Shown here one piece after another: positions 17,019-25,599 of a stretch of 64,000 nt of DNA. Every line of letters begins with the position of its first letter. The first letter of the stretch is position 1. The translations under genes were made by a program, and so were the position numbers. The notes beneath the pieces were generated by a model, which was given only the letters and a program-made list of their open reading frames with translations, did not search any database and was not told the DNA's origin. Source of the stretch: Hirschia sp964352025 (GTDB lineage Bacteria > Pseudomonadota > Alphaproteobacteria > Caulobacterales > Hyphomonadaceae); assembly GCA_964352025.1 (NCBI GenBank), contig CAYGPZ010000012.1, forward strand, positions 1-64,000. The letters run 5' to 3'.

Positions 17019-17780
17019 CTATTTCGCTTTTACCAATACGCGTGCAATTGCTTCAGAAGATGGCCGACCAGCAAACCCGTCTGCTGGAGCGATTGTAATG
17101 CTTAGATTGCGTCCATCAAACGAAAGCCCACCCGCTTCGCCAAGATCAAAAGATATCTGAGAAATACGGCTATGCCCTCTTTTCTTAGCGCGCATAATAC
17201 CCTTCAAAGCCGTGTCTACAGCTTCCATTGTCCAATCACCATAATCATGGAGCCCGGAATCCACGCGGATATCAATACTCGAATTCAAAGAACGGCTAAT
17301 GCTATCTGAAGATTCTTGCAAAGAGGCAACAAAATCTTGGGGGTGTAATGGCGGAATAATCGCGCTCGCTGCTGCATCAAGAGATGCTGGCGCGCCTTGT
17401 CGGTCTCCTAAAGGAAACACGATCACATTGCCAAGCTCGGTTATTCTAAGAAATACACGTCCAGTGTCGGTGCGATAAAACTGATCTCCTCGCGGTCCAT
17501 TACTTGATCTCAGCGCAAAAACTTCATCGTCGTTTTCATATTGCAAAAGCGCGTGCGGGCCAGTTCGGTCGAGCAGAAACCGTTTACCAGTCGATGAATC
17601 AACATAATATGCTGGGCGCGTATCAGGTGCCAATTGCGCATTTAACATAGAAACCAAGTCCGCGCTTGTTGAGCGTGGTGGGTTAAATGCCAATGCAGGC
17701 ACACTTACTCCAGCTGCACAAACAACAGAGAAAATAAGCGCCCGAGAAAAATTACGTTTCGTTTTTTTCATGTTTATCAT
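17019..17780 (-). CDS. Secreted protein, DUF4908-like
   Basis: About 253 residues from the ATG at 17780 (an in-frame GTG lies at 17789 and another ATG at 17771). A signal peptide is clear: KKTKRNFSRALIFSVVCAAGVSVPALA, so the mature protein begins around AFNPPRS and is periplasmic. The mature part has a segment YVDSSTGKRFLLDRTG followed by FALRSSNGPRGDQFYRTDTG that I associate with the DUF4908 family of alphaproteobacteria; this is recollection, not a search. No enzyme motif is visible. Function unknown. Confidence 0.7.
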   Translation of the reverse strand: MINMKKTKRNFSRALIFSVVCAAGVSVPALAFNPPRSTSADLVSMLNAQLAPDTRPAYYVDSSTGKRFLLDRTGPHALLQYENDDEVFALRSSNGPRGDQFYRTDTGRVFLRITELGNVIVFPLGDRQGAPASLDAAASAIIPPLHPQDFVASLQESSDSISRSLNSSIDIRVDSGLHDYGDWTMEAVDTALKGIMRAKKRGHSRISQISFDLGEAGGLSFDGRNLSITIAPADGFAGRPSSEAIARVLVKAK

Positions 17781-18258
17781 TAGGCCCACCGACTAGGGCA
17801 TATTTTAGGCAGAATAAGTACCAATTTAGAAAGAAGCAGTGGCATCTGCCAAGGCACTTTCCTTAACATCACAACGTAATCGGAATTTGTTAACCCAAAA
17901 TGTAGAGGAGTATTAGTAACTTATGGAGCAGTTCAATCAATATTTTTTATATTCAACGCCCTAAATTGCACCATAAAGCACACTGCAATCCCGTCCATGA
18001 TGGTAAAAATGCCACATAATCTGTCGTCACTTACCAATTCCATACGGTACAAAAATATCACCACCGAAATACGATTCTCATAATGCCTATCGCAATAGAG
18101 GTAAGTTTTATTTTGTTGGTATTATATCATCTTTTAAGCTAGAAATTTCTCTGTTGTTTATAATTTACAAAACAACAAACTAACCAATTTCAAGTCGAGA
18201 CTGGTTCAGATGGTCAAACCAAAGCAATTTGCTTCAAAGATGTTGAAAGTAAAGTCAG
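17781..18258. other. Intergenic region upstream of phaR with an 8-bp inverted repeat
   Basis: 478 bp between divergent genes. I see no coding remnant. The one structured element is TGTTGTTT (18152-18159) and AAACAACA (18170-18177), a perfect 8-bp inverted repeat with a 10-base AT-rich spacer, about 80 bp upstream of phaR. It could be an operator (PhaR proteins are autoregulatory in other bacteria) but it does not resemble a site I know. Confidence 0.4.
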
Positions 18259-18858
18259 ATGACAACGTCCCATCGGAACAACAATAAATCCAAAACGATA
18301 ATCATCAAAAAATACGCGAACCGCCGCCTATACGATACGAATGCAAGCGCGTACGTCACTCTAGATCACATTGCTAGATTAATCACAGAGAAAAAAGACG
18401 TCGCGGTTCAAGACGCAAAGACAGGCGAAGACCTCACACACTCTGTCCTGCTGCAAATAATTTTTGAACAAGAAAACCACCCCAACAGTATGTTATCGGC
18501 TAATTTTCTACGAAAACTCATTCAGACTGATAGTGAAAGTTCTGGCGGTGTACTTGCCTCATATCTCGAGCTCAGCATGGAAAGCTTCTTTGAAAATTTT
18601 GACGAATGGAAACAGCGTCTGACTGAACAACATACGTCTAATTATTCCAAAATGACGATTCAATCGCAATTCAATCACAGTATAGATTTGCACCAAGCAA
18701 GATTGGATATGGTTACAAAACCGCCTAATTCTTTGGAAGAAGATGAGCCAGAAACATCCAGCTCTGAAAGCATAAACCAATCGGATGTCCTGAACGATTT
18801 GCAAAAGCAAATGTCCGACATGCAGCAACAAATAGAGCTATTGGCAAAGAAGACCTGA
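18259..18858 (+). CDS. phaR: Polyhydroxyalkanoate synthesis repressor PhaR
   Basis: 199 residues, ATG at 18259. The N-terminal DNA-binding domain is unmistakable: IIIKKYANRRLYDTNAS, then YVTLDHIARLI and the VQDAKTGEDLTHSVLLQII segment (about 15-75). The C-terminal part has the second PhaR region (about 85-130) and ends in a short heptad-like helix DVLNDLQKQMSDMQQQIELL, probably for oligomerisation. PhaR binds PHA granules and represses phasin and its own gene when polymer is absent. No phaC or phasin gene is in the window. Confidence 0.93.
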   Translation: MTTSHRNNNKSKTIIIKKYANRRLYDTNASAYVTLDHIARLITEKKDVAVQDAKTGEDLTHSVLLQIIFEQENHPNSMLSANFLRKLIQTDSESSGGVLASYLELSMESFFENFDEWKQRLTEQHTSNYSKMTIQSQFNHSIDLHQARLDMVTKPPNSLEEDEPETSSSESINQSDVLNDLQKQMSDMQQQIELLAKKT

Positions 18859-18969
18859 GCTCCCTGATCTATACGCAATCTGTATAAACCCGCTTTTGTA
18901 TGGCCTATATTTGGGGATAAGCATTATCAGCTACTCAACGCGTGGCAGGCTTCTTGCTACACATCGGTT

Positions 18970-19305
18970 ATGAGAGTTTTATCTGCATCTGCTATTTCAT
19001 ACGCGCACCGTCGTCGTTTTTGTGACAAAGCGACAGAAAGACGTGCGAGTTCTGATGAACGCCGCATGGGAGATAGACGTCAAAAAGCACGTAAAAACGA
19101 TAGACGTGCCAGACATAAGCACTCCAACGCATCAAATGCGAATGCCAATAATCAATGGATAAGCCCTGTGTTTGCGGCCCACATAATCGGGCAAAGGGAA
19201 GAGGCATTGAATAATAACGCACATAGTCAAAAAATTTCTGCGAACGCAGCCTACGACAAGGTCATTAACCCGTACCTACGTCCCCTACACTCTCGTAAAG
19301 CCTAG
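18970..19305 (+). CDS. Small Arg-rich hypothetical protein
   Basis: 111 residues, ATG at 18970. The first half is strongly basic with repeated Arg pairs (AHRRR, ERRASSDERRMGDRRQ, NDRRARHKH); the second half holds WISPVFAAHIIGQREE, a short segment I have seen in unannotated alphaproteobacterial proteins. No signal peptide or membrane segment. It stands between phaR and a convergent HTH gene, with a weak ribosome binding site. Coding status is likely but not certain; function unknown, with nucleic-acid binding a guess from charge. Confidence 0.55.
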   Translation: MRVLSASAISYAHRRRFCDKATERRASSDERRMGDRRQKARKNDRRARHKHSNASNANANNQWISPVFAAHIIGQREEALNNNAHSQKISANAAYDKVINPYLRPLHSRKA

Positions 19306-19321
19306 ATATCAGATATTAGAC

Positions 19322-19711
19322 TTATCTGCGTGCGTCTAATTTGGTGAGCACCATTTCGAGCAGACTTTCAAGACGGTCTATGCGCTCGTGAAGTCCCAAC
19401 ACCATTTCCCTGCTAACGCCACCCGTATCTTGAGATGCGCCGCCAATGTCATTGTTTTCCTGAATTCTAGTTTCAAGATCCAAATCTCCGACACCACAAT
19501 ATTTAGCGACAATTTGCGGGTTCACTGACAATGTATCTGCGAATGCATGGATTTCAGCAACAGAGATCTGACGTCGATCATCGAAGAGCATATCAACTTC
19601 ATCGATGGTCATTCCAGAACATCGCGCAAGAGCATCTCGCCCCAGTCCTAGAGCTTTTAAGCGATCGTCGAACCAGTCATAGTCAAAAAAAAGCGCCAAG
19701 TCGGACACCAC
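19322..19711 (-). CDS. XRE-like helix-turn-helix protein
   Basis: About 129 residues from the GTG at 19711, one base after the stop of the upstream membrane-protein gene and preceded by GGAAAG; a longer ATG reading from 19789 would overlap that gene by 77 bases. Residues ~25-70 (ALGLGRDALARCSGM, then IDEVDMLFDDRRQISVAEI and HAFADTLSVN) look like a diverged XRE/lambda-repressor HTH. The C-terminal helix MVLGLHERIDRLESLLEMVL is coiled-coil-like. Coupling to the membrane protein suggests a shared role. Target unknown. Confidence 0.65.
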   Translation of the reverse strand: MVSDLALFFDYDWFDDRLKALGLGRDALARCSGMTIDEVDMLFDDRRQISVAEIHAFADTLSVNPQIVAKYCGVGDLDLETRIQENNDIGGASQDTGGVSREMVLGLHERIDRLESLLEMVLTKLDARR

Positions 19712-19712
19712 T

Positions 19713-20288
19713 CTACTTTCCAAAGCCCTCACCGACAGCAAAGTCACGTCGGGCTGATACAATTGTGACAACCACACCTGCCAAAACATCCAGAAGACAC
19801 ATTATGCATAGGATGAAGAAGACGGATGTTGCAAAATTCTTGAACAATAAGAATTCTACAAGCGCAAAGATAAATAGCAGCATGGAAACTGCGTGGTTAA
19901 ATATCGTCGAAGCGCCTGTATTGGTCGATTTCAGCACTTCCATGAACAAGAATGCCAATCCCAATAGGATTAAAATATCACCAGATGAAATTGCCCAAAG
20001 TGTGTTGTCGGCCACCATAGGAATTTTCCAAACGGCATTATTCAATAAATCCAGCATGTGAGGCGTCGAATCTAAAGCAACTGCTGCTCCATCTACAATC
20101 TGCACGTTGGGGTCATCGCTACTACGCGAAAACGCCAAGAGATTATAGATAATAATCGGAATAGAAAGCAGCGGAAAAATACCAAATAATGCTCGCATGC
20201 CTTGTCCCCTATCGGATGAATTCGTTTTTCGCTTTGATTTCTTATCGTCTAAGCGCCCTGCAGCACCCGTAACCAAAAAATCGAACAT
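19713..20288 (-). CDS. Four-helix inner-membrane protein, unknown function
   Basis: 191 residues, ATG at 20288. The basic N-terminus (DDKKSKRKTNSSDRGQ) is followed by four hydrophobic segments: about 32-53 (RALFGIFPLLSIPIIIYNLL), 97-118, 132-150 and 152-178 (SVFFILCIMCLLDVLAGVVV). The loop between the first two is about 45 residues. No family motif recognised. It is followed immediately by the HTH gene and preceded on the same strand by a glycosyltransferase 60 bp upstream, so the three may be one unit. Confidence 0.75.
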   Translation of the reverse strand: MFDFLVTGAAGRLDDKKSKRKTNSSDRGQGMRALFGIFPLLSIPIIIYNLLAFSRSSDDPNVQIVDGAAVALDSTPHMLDLLNNAVWKIPMVADNTLWAISSGDILILLGLAFLFMEVLKSTNTGASTIFNHAVSMLLFIFALVEFLLFKNFATSVFFILCIMCLLDVLAGVVVTIVSARRDFAVGEGFGK

Positions 20289-20351
20289 TTAAAAGCCCTT
20301 TACCGCATTCATACATATTTCACGCGATAGCAAAAGACCAGAGCAGAAGAA

Positions 20352-21113
20352 TTACAGCTCATCCGCACCGTTAGGCTGACGACGTCTTTTGCTTAACCAA
20401 AGCACACCACGTAAATCAGATATAGCTGCCGCTAACCGTCCAAAGTTTGTGTACTTGGAATTCCCAAACTCTCGCTGTCTGTGACTGACAGGAACTGCTT
20501 CAACTTCATACCCCTCAGCTTTCATCAAGGCTGGCATATAACGGTGCATATGGTCAAAGTATGGAAGCATGACAAAAGCATCTTTTTTAAATGCTTTTGC
20601 GCCACAACCTGAATCACTGTGGTCATCTTTTAGAACTTTTTGACGAACACGATTGGCTAAACGAGAGCCAAATTTCTTCCATGAAGAATCCTGTCGCTTG
20701 GCTCTAACGCCTTGCACAAGGCATAAATTGGACGGCGCATCAGGCCGGATCAATTTCGCGACGAGTGCTGGAATATCCACTGGAGGGTTTTGACCATCCC
20801 CATCCAAGGTTGCAATAATTGGAGCTTTAGCAGCCAGCACACCTGTTCGAATTGCGCGACTTTGCCCAGCATTATTTCGATGCCCCAAAACCTTCAAGGT
20901 CGGAAATTTATCTTTGAGGGAAACCAATACGGCACGTGTATCATCTGTCGACTTATCATCCACAAATATCATTTCATAAGCACGACCATCCAGCGTTTCT
21001 GCAATATCGCTTACTAAAGTTTCGACATTTCCACTTTCATTGTGAACAGGAATCACAACAGAAATTTCCAAATTCCCTTGGGTCGTTTTAGCTTCTTGTG
21101 CAGTTTGCGACAA
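20352..21113 (-). CDS. Family 2 glycosyltransferase (polyprenyl-phosphate sugar synthase type)
   Basis: 253 residues with TTG start at 21113 (AAAAGG eight bases upstream, no alternative ATG near). GT-A motifs: SVVIPVHNESGNVETLV, MIFVDDKSTDDT, and the metal-binding DxD in ATLDGDGQNPP (D104, D106). The whole resembles dolichyl/undecaprenyl-phosphate mannosyl- or glucosyltransferases (DPM1-like), without the C-terminal membrane pair. It is divergent from an ArnT-like lipid-linked-sugar transferase 246 bp away, which would use exactly such a lipid-linked donor; the pairing is inferred from neighbourhood. Confidence 0.87.
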   Translation of the reverse strand: MSQTAQEAKTTQGNLEISVVIPVHNESGNVETLVSDIAETLDGRAYEMIFVDDKSTDDTRAVLVSLKDKFPTLKVLGHRNNAGQSRAIRTGVLAAKAPIIATLDGDGQNPPVDIPALVAKLIRPDAPSNLCLVQGVRAKRQDSSWKKFGSRLANRVRQKVLKDDHSDSGCGAKAFKKDAFVMLPYFDHMHRYMPALMKAEGYEVEAVPVSHRQREFGNSKYTNFGRLAAAISDLRGVLWLSKRRRQPNGADEL

Positions 21114-21359
21114 TTTACGTGCCTTTTTATAAATACAGTCGTACCAGCTATCCCAGCAGTGGGAGAGCTATAAACGCGTTTAATCCTTTTTACGGGCTTT
21201 TGCCTAGCCAATGGAAATAAAAAACTTGCAATGAATAGTTTGCAATTTTCTGTAGCGCTGAACGCCAAGGCATGTTCAAAGACAAATTATTGCTTGTTTG
21301 TGTGCAAGTCATGGTGTCTTACTACCCCATAATCAGGTCGAGCCGATCAGGATGTGCAA

Positions 21360-23231
21360 ATGATAAAATTTGATACGCTATCCAAAGGGATACGCCCCTA
21401 TGTGTTGATCTCATTATTGTTGGCAATACTTTCTCTTCCTGGCGTTTTCTCGATGCCGGTCATGGACCGCGATGAAGCGCGTTTTACACAAGCATCCTCC
21501 CAAATGCTGGAAACAAACGACTATGTTGTCATCCGTTTCCATGATGGACTTAGAAACAAAAAACCTGTTGGAATTCATTGGCTTCAATCAGCAAGTGTCG
21601 CCACCCTATCGGATGTGGATGATAGGCAGATATGGGCTTTTCGTGTTCCCTCATTTCTAGGCGCAATACTGGCAGCTTTTGCAACATTTTGGGCTGGTTC
21701 GGTATTATTTTCGTCTAGAGCAGCCCTCGTCTCAGCAGTTCTTCTCGGCTCAACACTGCTATTGTCTTCAGAAGCACATATTGCGAAAACAGATGCGGCA
21801 ATGGTTGGATTCATCGCATTGGCTATGGCATGTTTAGCACACCTAAGAAGTCGCGAAAATTATGCTGACGCTCACCCTAAAAAGCTCAAATCCTACGCCA
21901 TAGGAAACAAAGTTCTGGCGCTCGTATTCTGGTTCTCATTGGCTTGGGGCACGCTCATCAAGGGCCCTGTCGCCCCTATGGTCGTTGGATTAGCTATTGT
22001 TGGACTCGCCTTGTGGGAACGCCGCTATAATTGGCTTAAACCACTCCTATTCTGGCCAAGCATCGTTATGTTTGTTTGGATTGCCTTGCCTTGGTTTATC
22101 GCGGTTCATGTCGCGACAGATGGAGCCTTTCTAGATGAAAGCGTAAATGTCGACCTAGGTCCCAAGCTTGTGAGCGGGGCGGAAGGGCACAGCGCACCTC
22201 CCGGCAGTCACCTTTTAGCTTTGCCCTTCATGATGTGGCCTTCCACTTTATTCCTCGTTCCAGGAATTGTACTCACAGTCAAAAATGCATTCCAATCTCA
22301 TGCGATTGAGAACAACAAACCAGCTCCTCTTTCGGCTTGGAAATTCCTACTTGCTTGGGCTGTTCCCACTTGGCTTGTGTTTGAAGCAATGCCAACAAAA
22401 CTGGTCCACTACCCTATGCCGACATACCCTGCTTTGGCGATGATGGCAGGCATTGCATTGGATTACTTTATATCCAATCACAAAGATGAGCCTCCAGCAT
22501 GGAGCCGCTTCTTTTCACTCGGGCTTTTCGGTCTAGGTGCAATTGCGCTAATAGCCATTATGTCTCCTTGGGGATTATCAGCTTTACGCGCTGAGGCCGC
22601 TAATGATTTTGGGTCCGATGAATTAAGAGTAGCAAATGTATGGCTGTGGGACTGGAAATCAGTTGGGGCTCCAATCTGGCCATTTTTGCTGGCTATTATT
22701 GCGACGTTGACAACTATTTACTTCTTTGTCCGAAAACAGTTTGAGACAACACTCATCGCATTAGTCGGATGCGCCCTGATCGTCGGCGTAAGCCTAAGAA
22801 CAGTTATTCTTCCAAAACAATCTTGGATTATAGCGACGAACGCAGCCATGGCATCGCTTGATGAAGTTTGCGGCTTTCCTAAAGATAGCGCCGCGCGCAA
22901 TAACGCTCCTCAATGCCAAGACATCACGCCGCCCAATATCGTGAGATCAGTGTCTTATGCCGAACCAAGCTTTGTGTTTTCACTCAACGGTAAAATCATA
23001 TTGCCGCCTAAAGTGACGTCTGAATTACCTGATATATCAGAAGAAAGCCGTCCAGTTTGGCTCATAAACACGCAAAAGCCTGAAGGACTGCAAGCACTAG
23101 AAGAGATCGTGTCTCAAGCGCGTTCTGCAAATAGGTGTGTTAAGCTAGCGAGACGTTTCGTAAAAAACTATTCAAATGATGATGCATCTGAACTCACCGC
23201 AGTCGCAGTAGAACCGGCAGCCTGTTCATAA
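21360..23231 (+). CDS. ArnT-like lipid-linked sugar glycosyltransferase (GT39/GT83 fold)
   Basis: About 623 residues from the ATG at 21360 (AGGA eight bases upstream; an in-frame GTG lies six bases before). Polytopic inner-membrane protein with roughly a dozen TM segments. The first periplasmic loop carries the metal/donor motif MDRDEARFTQASSQMLET and RNKKPVGIHWLQ, diagnostic of the ArnT/PMT superfamily. A soluble C-terminal part of ~130 residues follows the last TM. It should transfer a sugar from a polyprenyl phosphate to lipid A, LPS or protein in the periplasm; the sugar and acceptor are unknown. Confidence 0.88.
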   Translation: MIKFDTLSKGIRPYVLISLLLAILSLPGVFSMPVMDRDEARFTQASSQMLETNDYVVIRFHDGLRNKKPVGIHWLQSASVATLSDVDDRQIWAFRVPSFLGAILAAFATFWAGSVLFSSRAALVSAVLLGSTLLLSSEAHIAKTDAAMVGFIALAMACLAHLRSRENYADAHPKKLKSYAIGNKVLALVFWFSLAWGTLIKGPVAPMVVGLAIVGLALWERRYNWLKPLLFWPSIVMFVWIALPWFIAVHVATDGAFLDESVNVDLGPKLVSGAEGHSAPPGSHLLALPFMMWPSTLFLVPGIVLTVKNAFQSHAIENNKPAPLSAWKFLLAWAVPTWLVFEAMPTKLVHYPMPTYPALAMMAGIALDYFISNHKDEPPAWSRFFSLGLFGLGAIALIAIMSPWGLSALRAEAANDFGSDELRVANVWLWDWKSVGAPIWPFLLAIIATLTTIYFFVRKQFETTLIALVGCALIVGVSLRTVILPKQSWIIATNAAMASLDEVCGFPKDSAARNNAPQCQDITPPNIVRSVSYAEPSFVFSLNGKIILPPKVTSELPDISEESRPVWLINTQKPEGLQALEEIVSQARSANRCVKLARRFVKNYSNDDASELTAVAVEPAACS

Positions 23232-23253
23232 TAATAATTAGCGCCGTTAGTTC

Positions 23254-24255
23254 CTAAGCGCTAGCGCGCTCAAACTCTGTATTCAAGGCTCTTTTACGAC
23301 GTGCCTTATAAGACTGGCGCGCTGAATAAACAGTCGAACGGCCAAAGCTACGACCTAGTAACAGTGCCGCGAAAACTGGCACCATTGCACCTGCGAGAAT
23401 TCGTTCAGGATAAGCTTTAGCAAACTTACGAAAATAAAGCCCTAGCCCCCAAGCCTTTTCCCATTCAACACGATAGCAAGACGCATCGCTGGTGCTTTTG
23501 TGGTGAAGCGCACCTGCTAAAGGCGTATAAAACACACCACCATTCTCAGTTTCCTGAGCACGACGGCATATATCTATATCTTCAACATGAAGGAAATAGT
23601 CTTCGTCAAACCCGCCTAATATCTCAAATCCTGTTTTCGACATATACATCATCGCACCTGAAACAACTGGCATTTCAACAGGCCCAGTCGGTGCAACGTC
23701 TCTATCTCTATTCATATCAGAAAACATAGGATGCAAACGCTCAAACAAGCTAAGCCCAGTATAGGTTACAAAGGCAGACGTCATTCGTAACATTTTACGG
23801 CGACCACCACGTTGCTCACGTCCCGTCACATCAAATATACGCCCACCAATGATCCATGGTTCCGCACGTTTTTCTGCGGCTTGCTCCAATGCCGCAACAG
23901 AACCTCGTCGAAGAATCGCATCAGGATTTAAAAATAGCAGCCGTTCCCCATTGGCTTGCTTGGCCCCCATATTGGACCCTTTTGCAAAACCAATATTTCC
24001 ATGTCCAGAGATCAATTGAACGCGATGACGATTTGAATCAGCAAACCTATTTAGGAACCCAACATCGCGAGGTTTATTTCCGTTGTTTACAACGACTATT
24101 TCGTCAATTTGAGAATCACTTAGAAGAGCATCCAGACAATCTCTCAACGCACACCCAGTATGATAGGTTACGACAATCGCAGAGACCAATGGCAACTTTT
24201 CTACAGACTGATTTACCAATTTCCAGACTGACTGCGTCCTCGTCAAATTGGACAT
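23254..24255 (-). CDS. Family 2 glycosyltransferase (rhamnosyltransferase-like)
   Basis: 333 residues from the ATG at 24255, which has AGGGG seven bases upstream; a TTG at 24330 would overlap the upstream gene. GT-A features: SAIVVTYHTGCALRDCLDAL, VVNNGNKP, then GNIGFAKGSNMGAKQANGER and FLNPDAILR as the metal-binding region, and the acceptor-side motif GGFDEDYFLHVEDIDICRRA. This is the WbbL/rhamnosyltransferase type used in O-antigen, capsule or glycolipid synthesis. It follows an O-antigen-ligase-like gene by 28 bp and probably shares its transcript. Confidence 0.88.
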   Translation of the reverse strand: MSNLTRTQSVWKLVNQSVEKLPLVSAIVVTYHTGCALRDCLDALLSDSQIDEIVVVNNGNKPRDVGFLNRFADSNRHRVQLISGHGNIGFAKGSNMGAKQANGERLLFLNPDAILRRGSVAALEQAAEKRAEPWIIGGRIFDVTGREQRGGRRKMLRMTSAFVTYTGLSLFERLHPMFSDMNRDRDVAPTGPVEMPVVSGAMMYMSKTGFEILGGFDEDYFLHVEDIDICRRAQETENGGVFYTPLAGALHHKSTSDASCYRVEWEKAWGLGLYFRKFAKAYPERILAGAMVPVFAALLLGRSFGRSTVYSARQSYKARRKRALNTEFERASA

Positions 24256-24283
24256 AAATCTACCCCTATCAATATTCCAATGA

Positions 24284-25501
24284 TCATAACTCGTCACCCC
24301 AAGCTTGACGAAAGATAGCGACAAACCCAATGGCTATGGCAACAAGTGCCCACCACCAATCACTCCAGACACTATAAGACACAGTGCATAAAACCAAACA
24401 CAAAGCCCATATCCCGCAAGCCGCTGAACTGGCTATTGGTCCCAATTCAGAAGGAGCGGGAATTCTATATCCTAACAACAATATTGTTAAAGACATTAGA
24501 AACACGCCAATATACCCGGTCTCCACCCAAATATGCATCGGCATATTATGAGCGTGCAAATGTATAATACGTTTTCCTTCTAAAACACCGCCCACATAAA
24601 CAGCATCATGAACTCTCAAGAAGTCTAAGCCTCGACCAAATATCGGAGTACTAGACATTTGAACCAATACTTCATTCCATATTTCTACACGTGATAAGAA
24701 TGAAATGTTGAGATTTTCCTTGGCATCTCCCAATTCCATTATCATCAAGCTAAACAACACAGGTGACAGAACAATGACGACCGCGCTCACAATTCCCAGT
24801 ACTCGGAATGTGAACTTTCCAAACAATCTGGGCAAGAACATAAAAAACCATGCTAACAATATACCGATAGCTGGGCCTGTTGCACTTAATTTATGGCAAT
24901 AATAAATCGCCACTCCCGCTATAACACTGCTCAACAAAAACCTAATAACAATAGAGTCCTGCGAATAACCTCTCAACATGGCCAAAACCAAAACAATCCC
25001 TACGGCAAATGCAGAAATGTTTCTTCCTAGATTTAGAACCGCCGAGCGGTGATCATCGGTGAAGGAAGAAAAAGTGTTGAATACCTGATCGGGAAAATAG
25101 GCAATCACGATCAAGCCGACTGCCTGCAAAAATACTGCAATGGATAGCCCCACCATCAGCTGTAATGCTTGCTTGCTCTTAATATGTCGAGCGCTCAATA
25201 GCGCCACCCCACCAAACAAAGCAATTAATCCAACGCGAAGCACCGCAGATCGAACGCTTATATCTCCCTCTGAAAAGTCGAACTCGACCAAAGGGACTTT
25301 ATAAGGCGACCACAATGAGGAAATGCCTGCATAGACAAAGCACAAAGCTAGAACAATTGAATATGTCCGGAACTCTATTTCTTTATAGAAATACAGTGAA
25401 ACCAGCCCAAGAAGTCCAACAAGCGGCACAAAACCTAACGCACCTGCGAATGCCAGCGGCATCCACAATATTGCTGTTAAAAACCAAGGAATGGCCGCCA
25501 T
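24284..25501 (-). CDS. O-antigen ligase / polymerase-like membrane protein (Wzy_C family)
   Basis: 405 residues, ATG at 25501 with a weak ribosome binding site. About eleven TM segments, and a large loop containing the family signature HLHAHNMPMHIWVETGYIG (about 310-330), the conserved HN...E-G-Y motif of WaaL/Wzy-like proteins. These join or polymerise polyprenyl-linked glycans on the periplasmic face. Together with the two GT2 genes and the ArnT-like gene it suggests a small envelope-glycan locus. Ligase and polymerase cannot be told apart from sequence. Confidence 0.83.
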   Translation of the reverse strand: MAAIPWFLTAILWMPLAFAGALGFVPLVGLLGLVSLYFYKEIEFRTYSIVLALCFVYAGISSLWSPYKVPLVEFDFSEGDISVRSAVLRVGLIALFGGVALLSARHIKSKQALQLMVGLSIAVFLQAVGLIVIAYFPDQVFNTFSSFTDDHRSAVLNLGRNISAFAVGIVLVLAMLRGYSQDSIVIRFLLSSVIAGVAIYYCHKLSATGPAIGILLAWFFMFLPRLFGKFTFRVLGIVSAVVIVLSPVLFSLMIMELGDAKENLNISFLSRVEIWNEVLVQMSSTPIFGRGLDFLRVHDAVYVGGVLEGKRIIHLHAHNMPMHIWVETGYIGVFLMSLTILLLGYRIPAPSELGPIASSAACGIWALCLVLCTVSYSVWSDWWWALVAIAIGFVAIFRQAWGDEL

Positions 25502-25599
25502 CTAAACTACTACTTTACTAACCACTTACGATAAAAACCGTATCCCCAACAGCATCAATAAGTACCAATCTCACCTTGAACGCAAGCAAGAATTGCACG

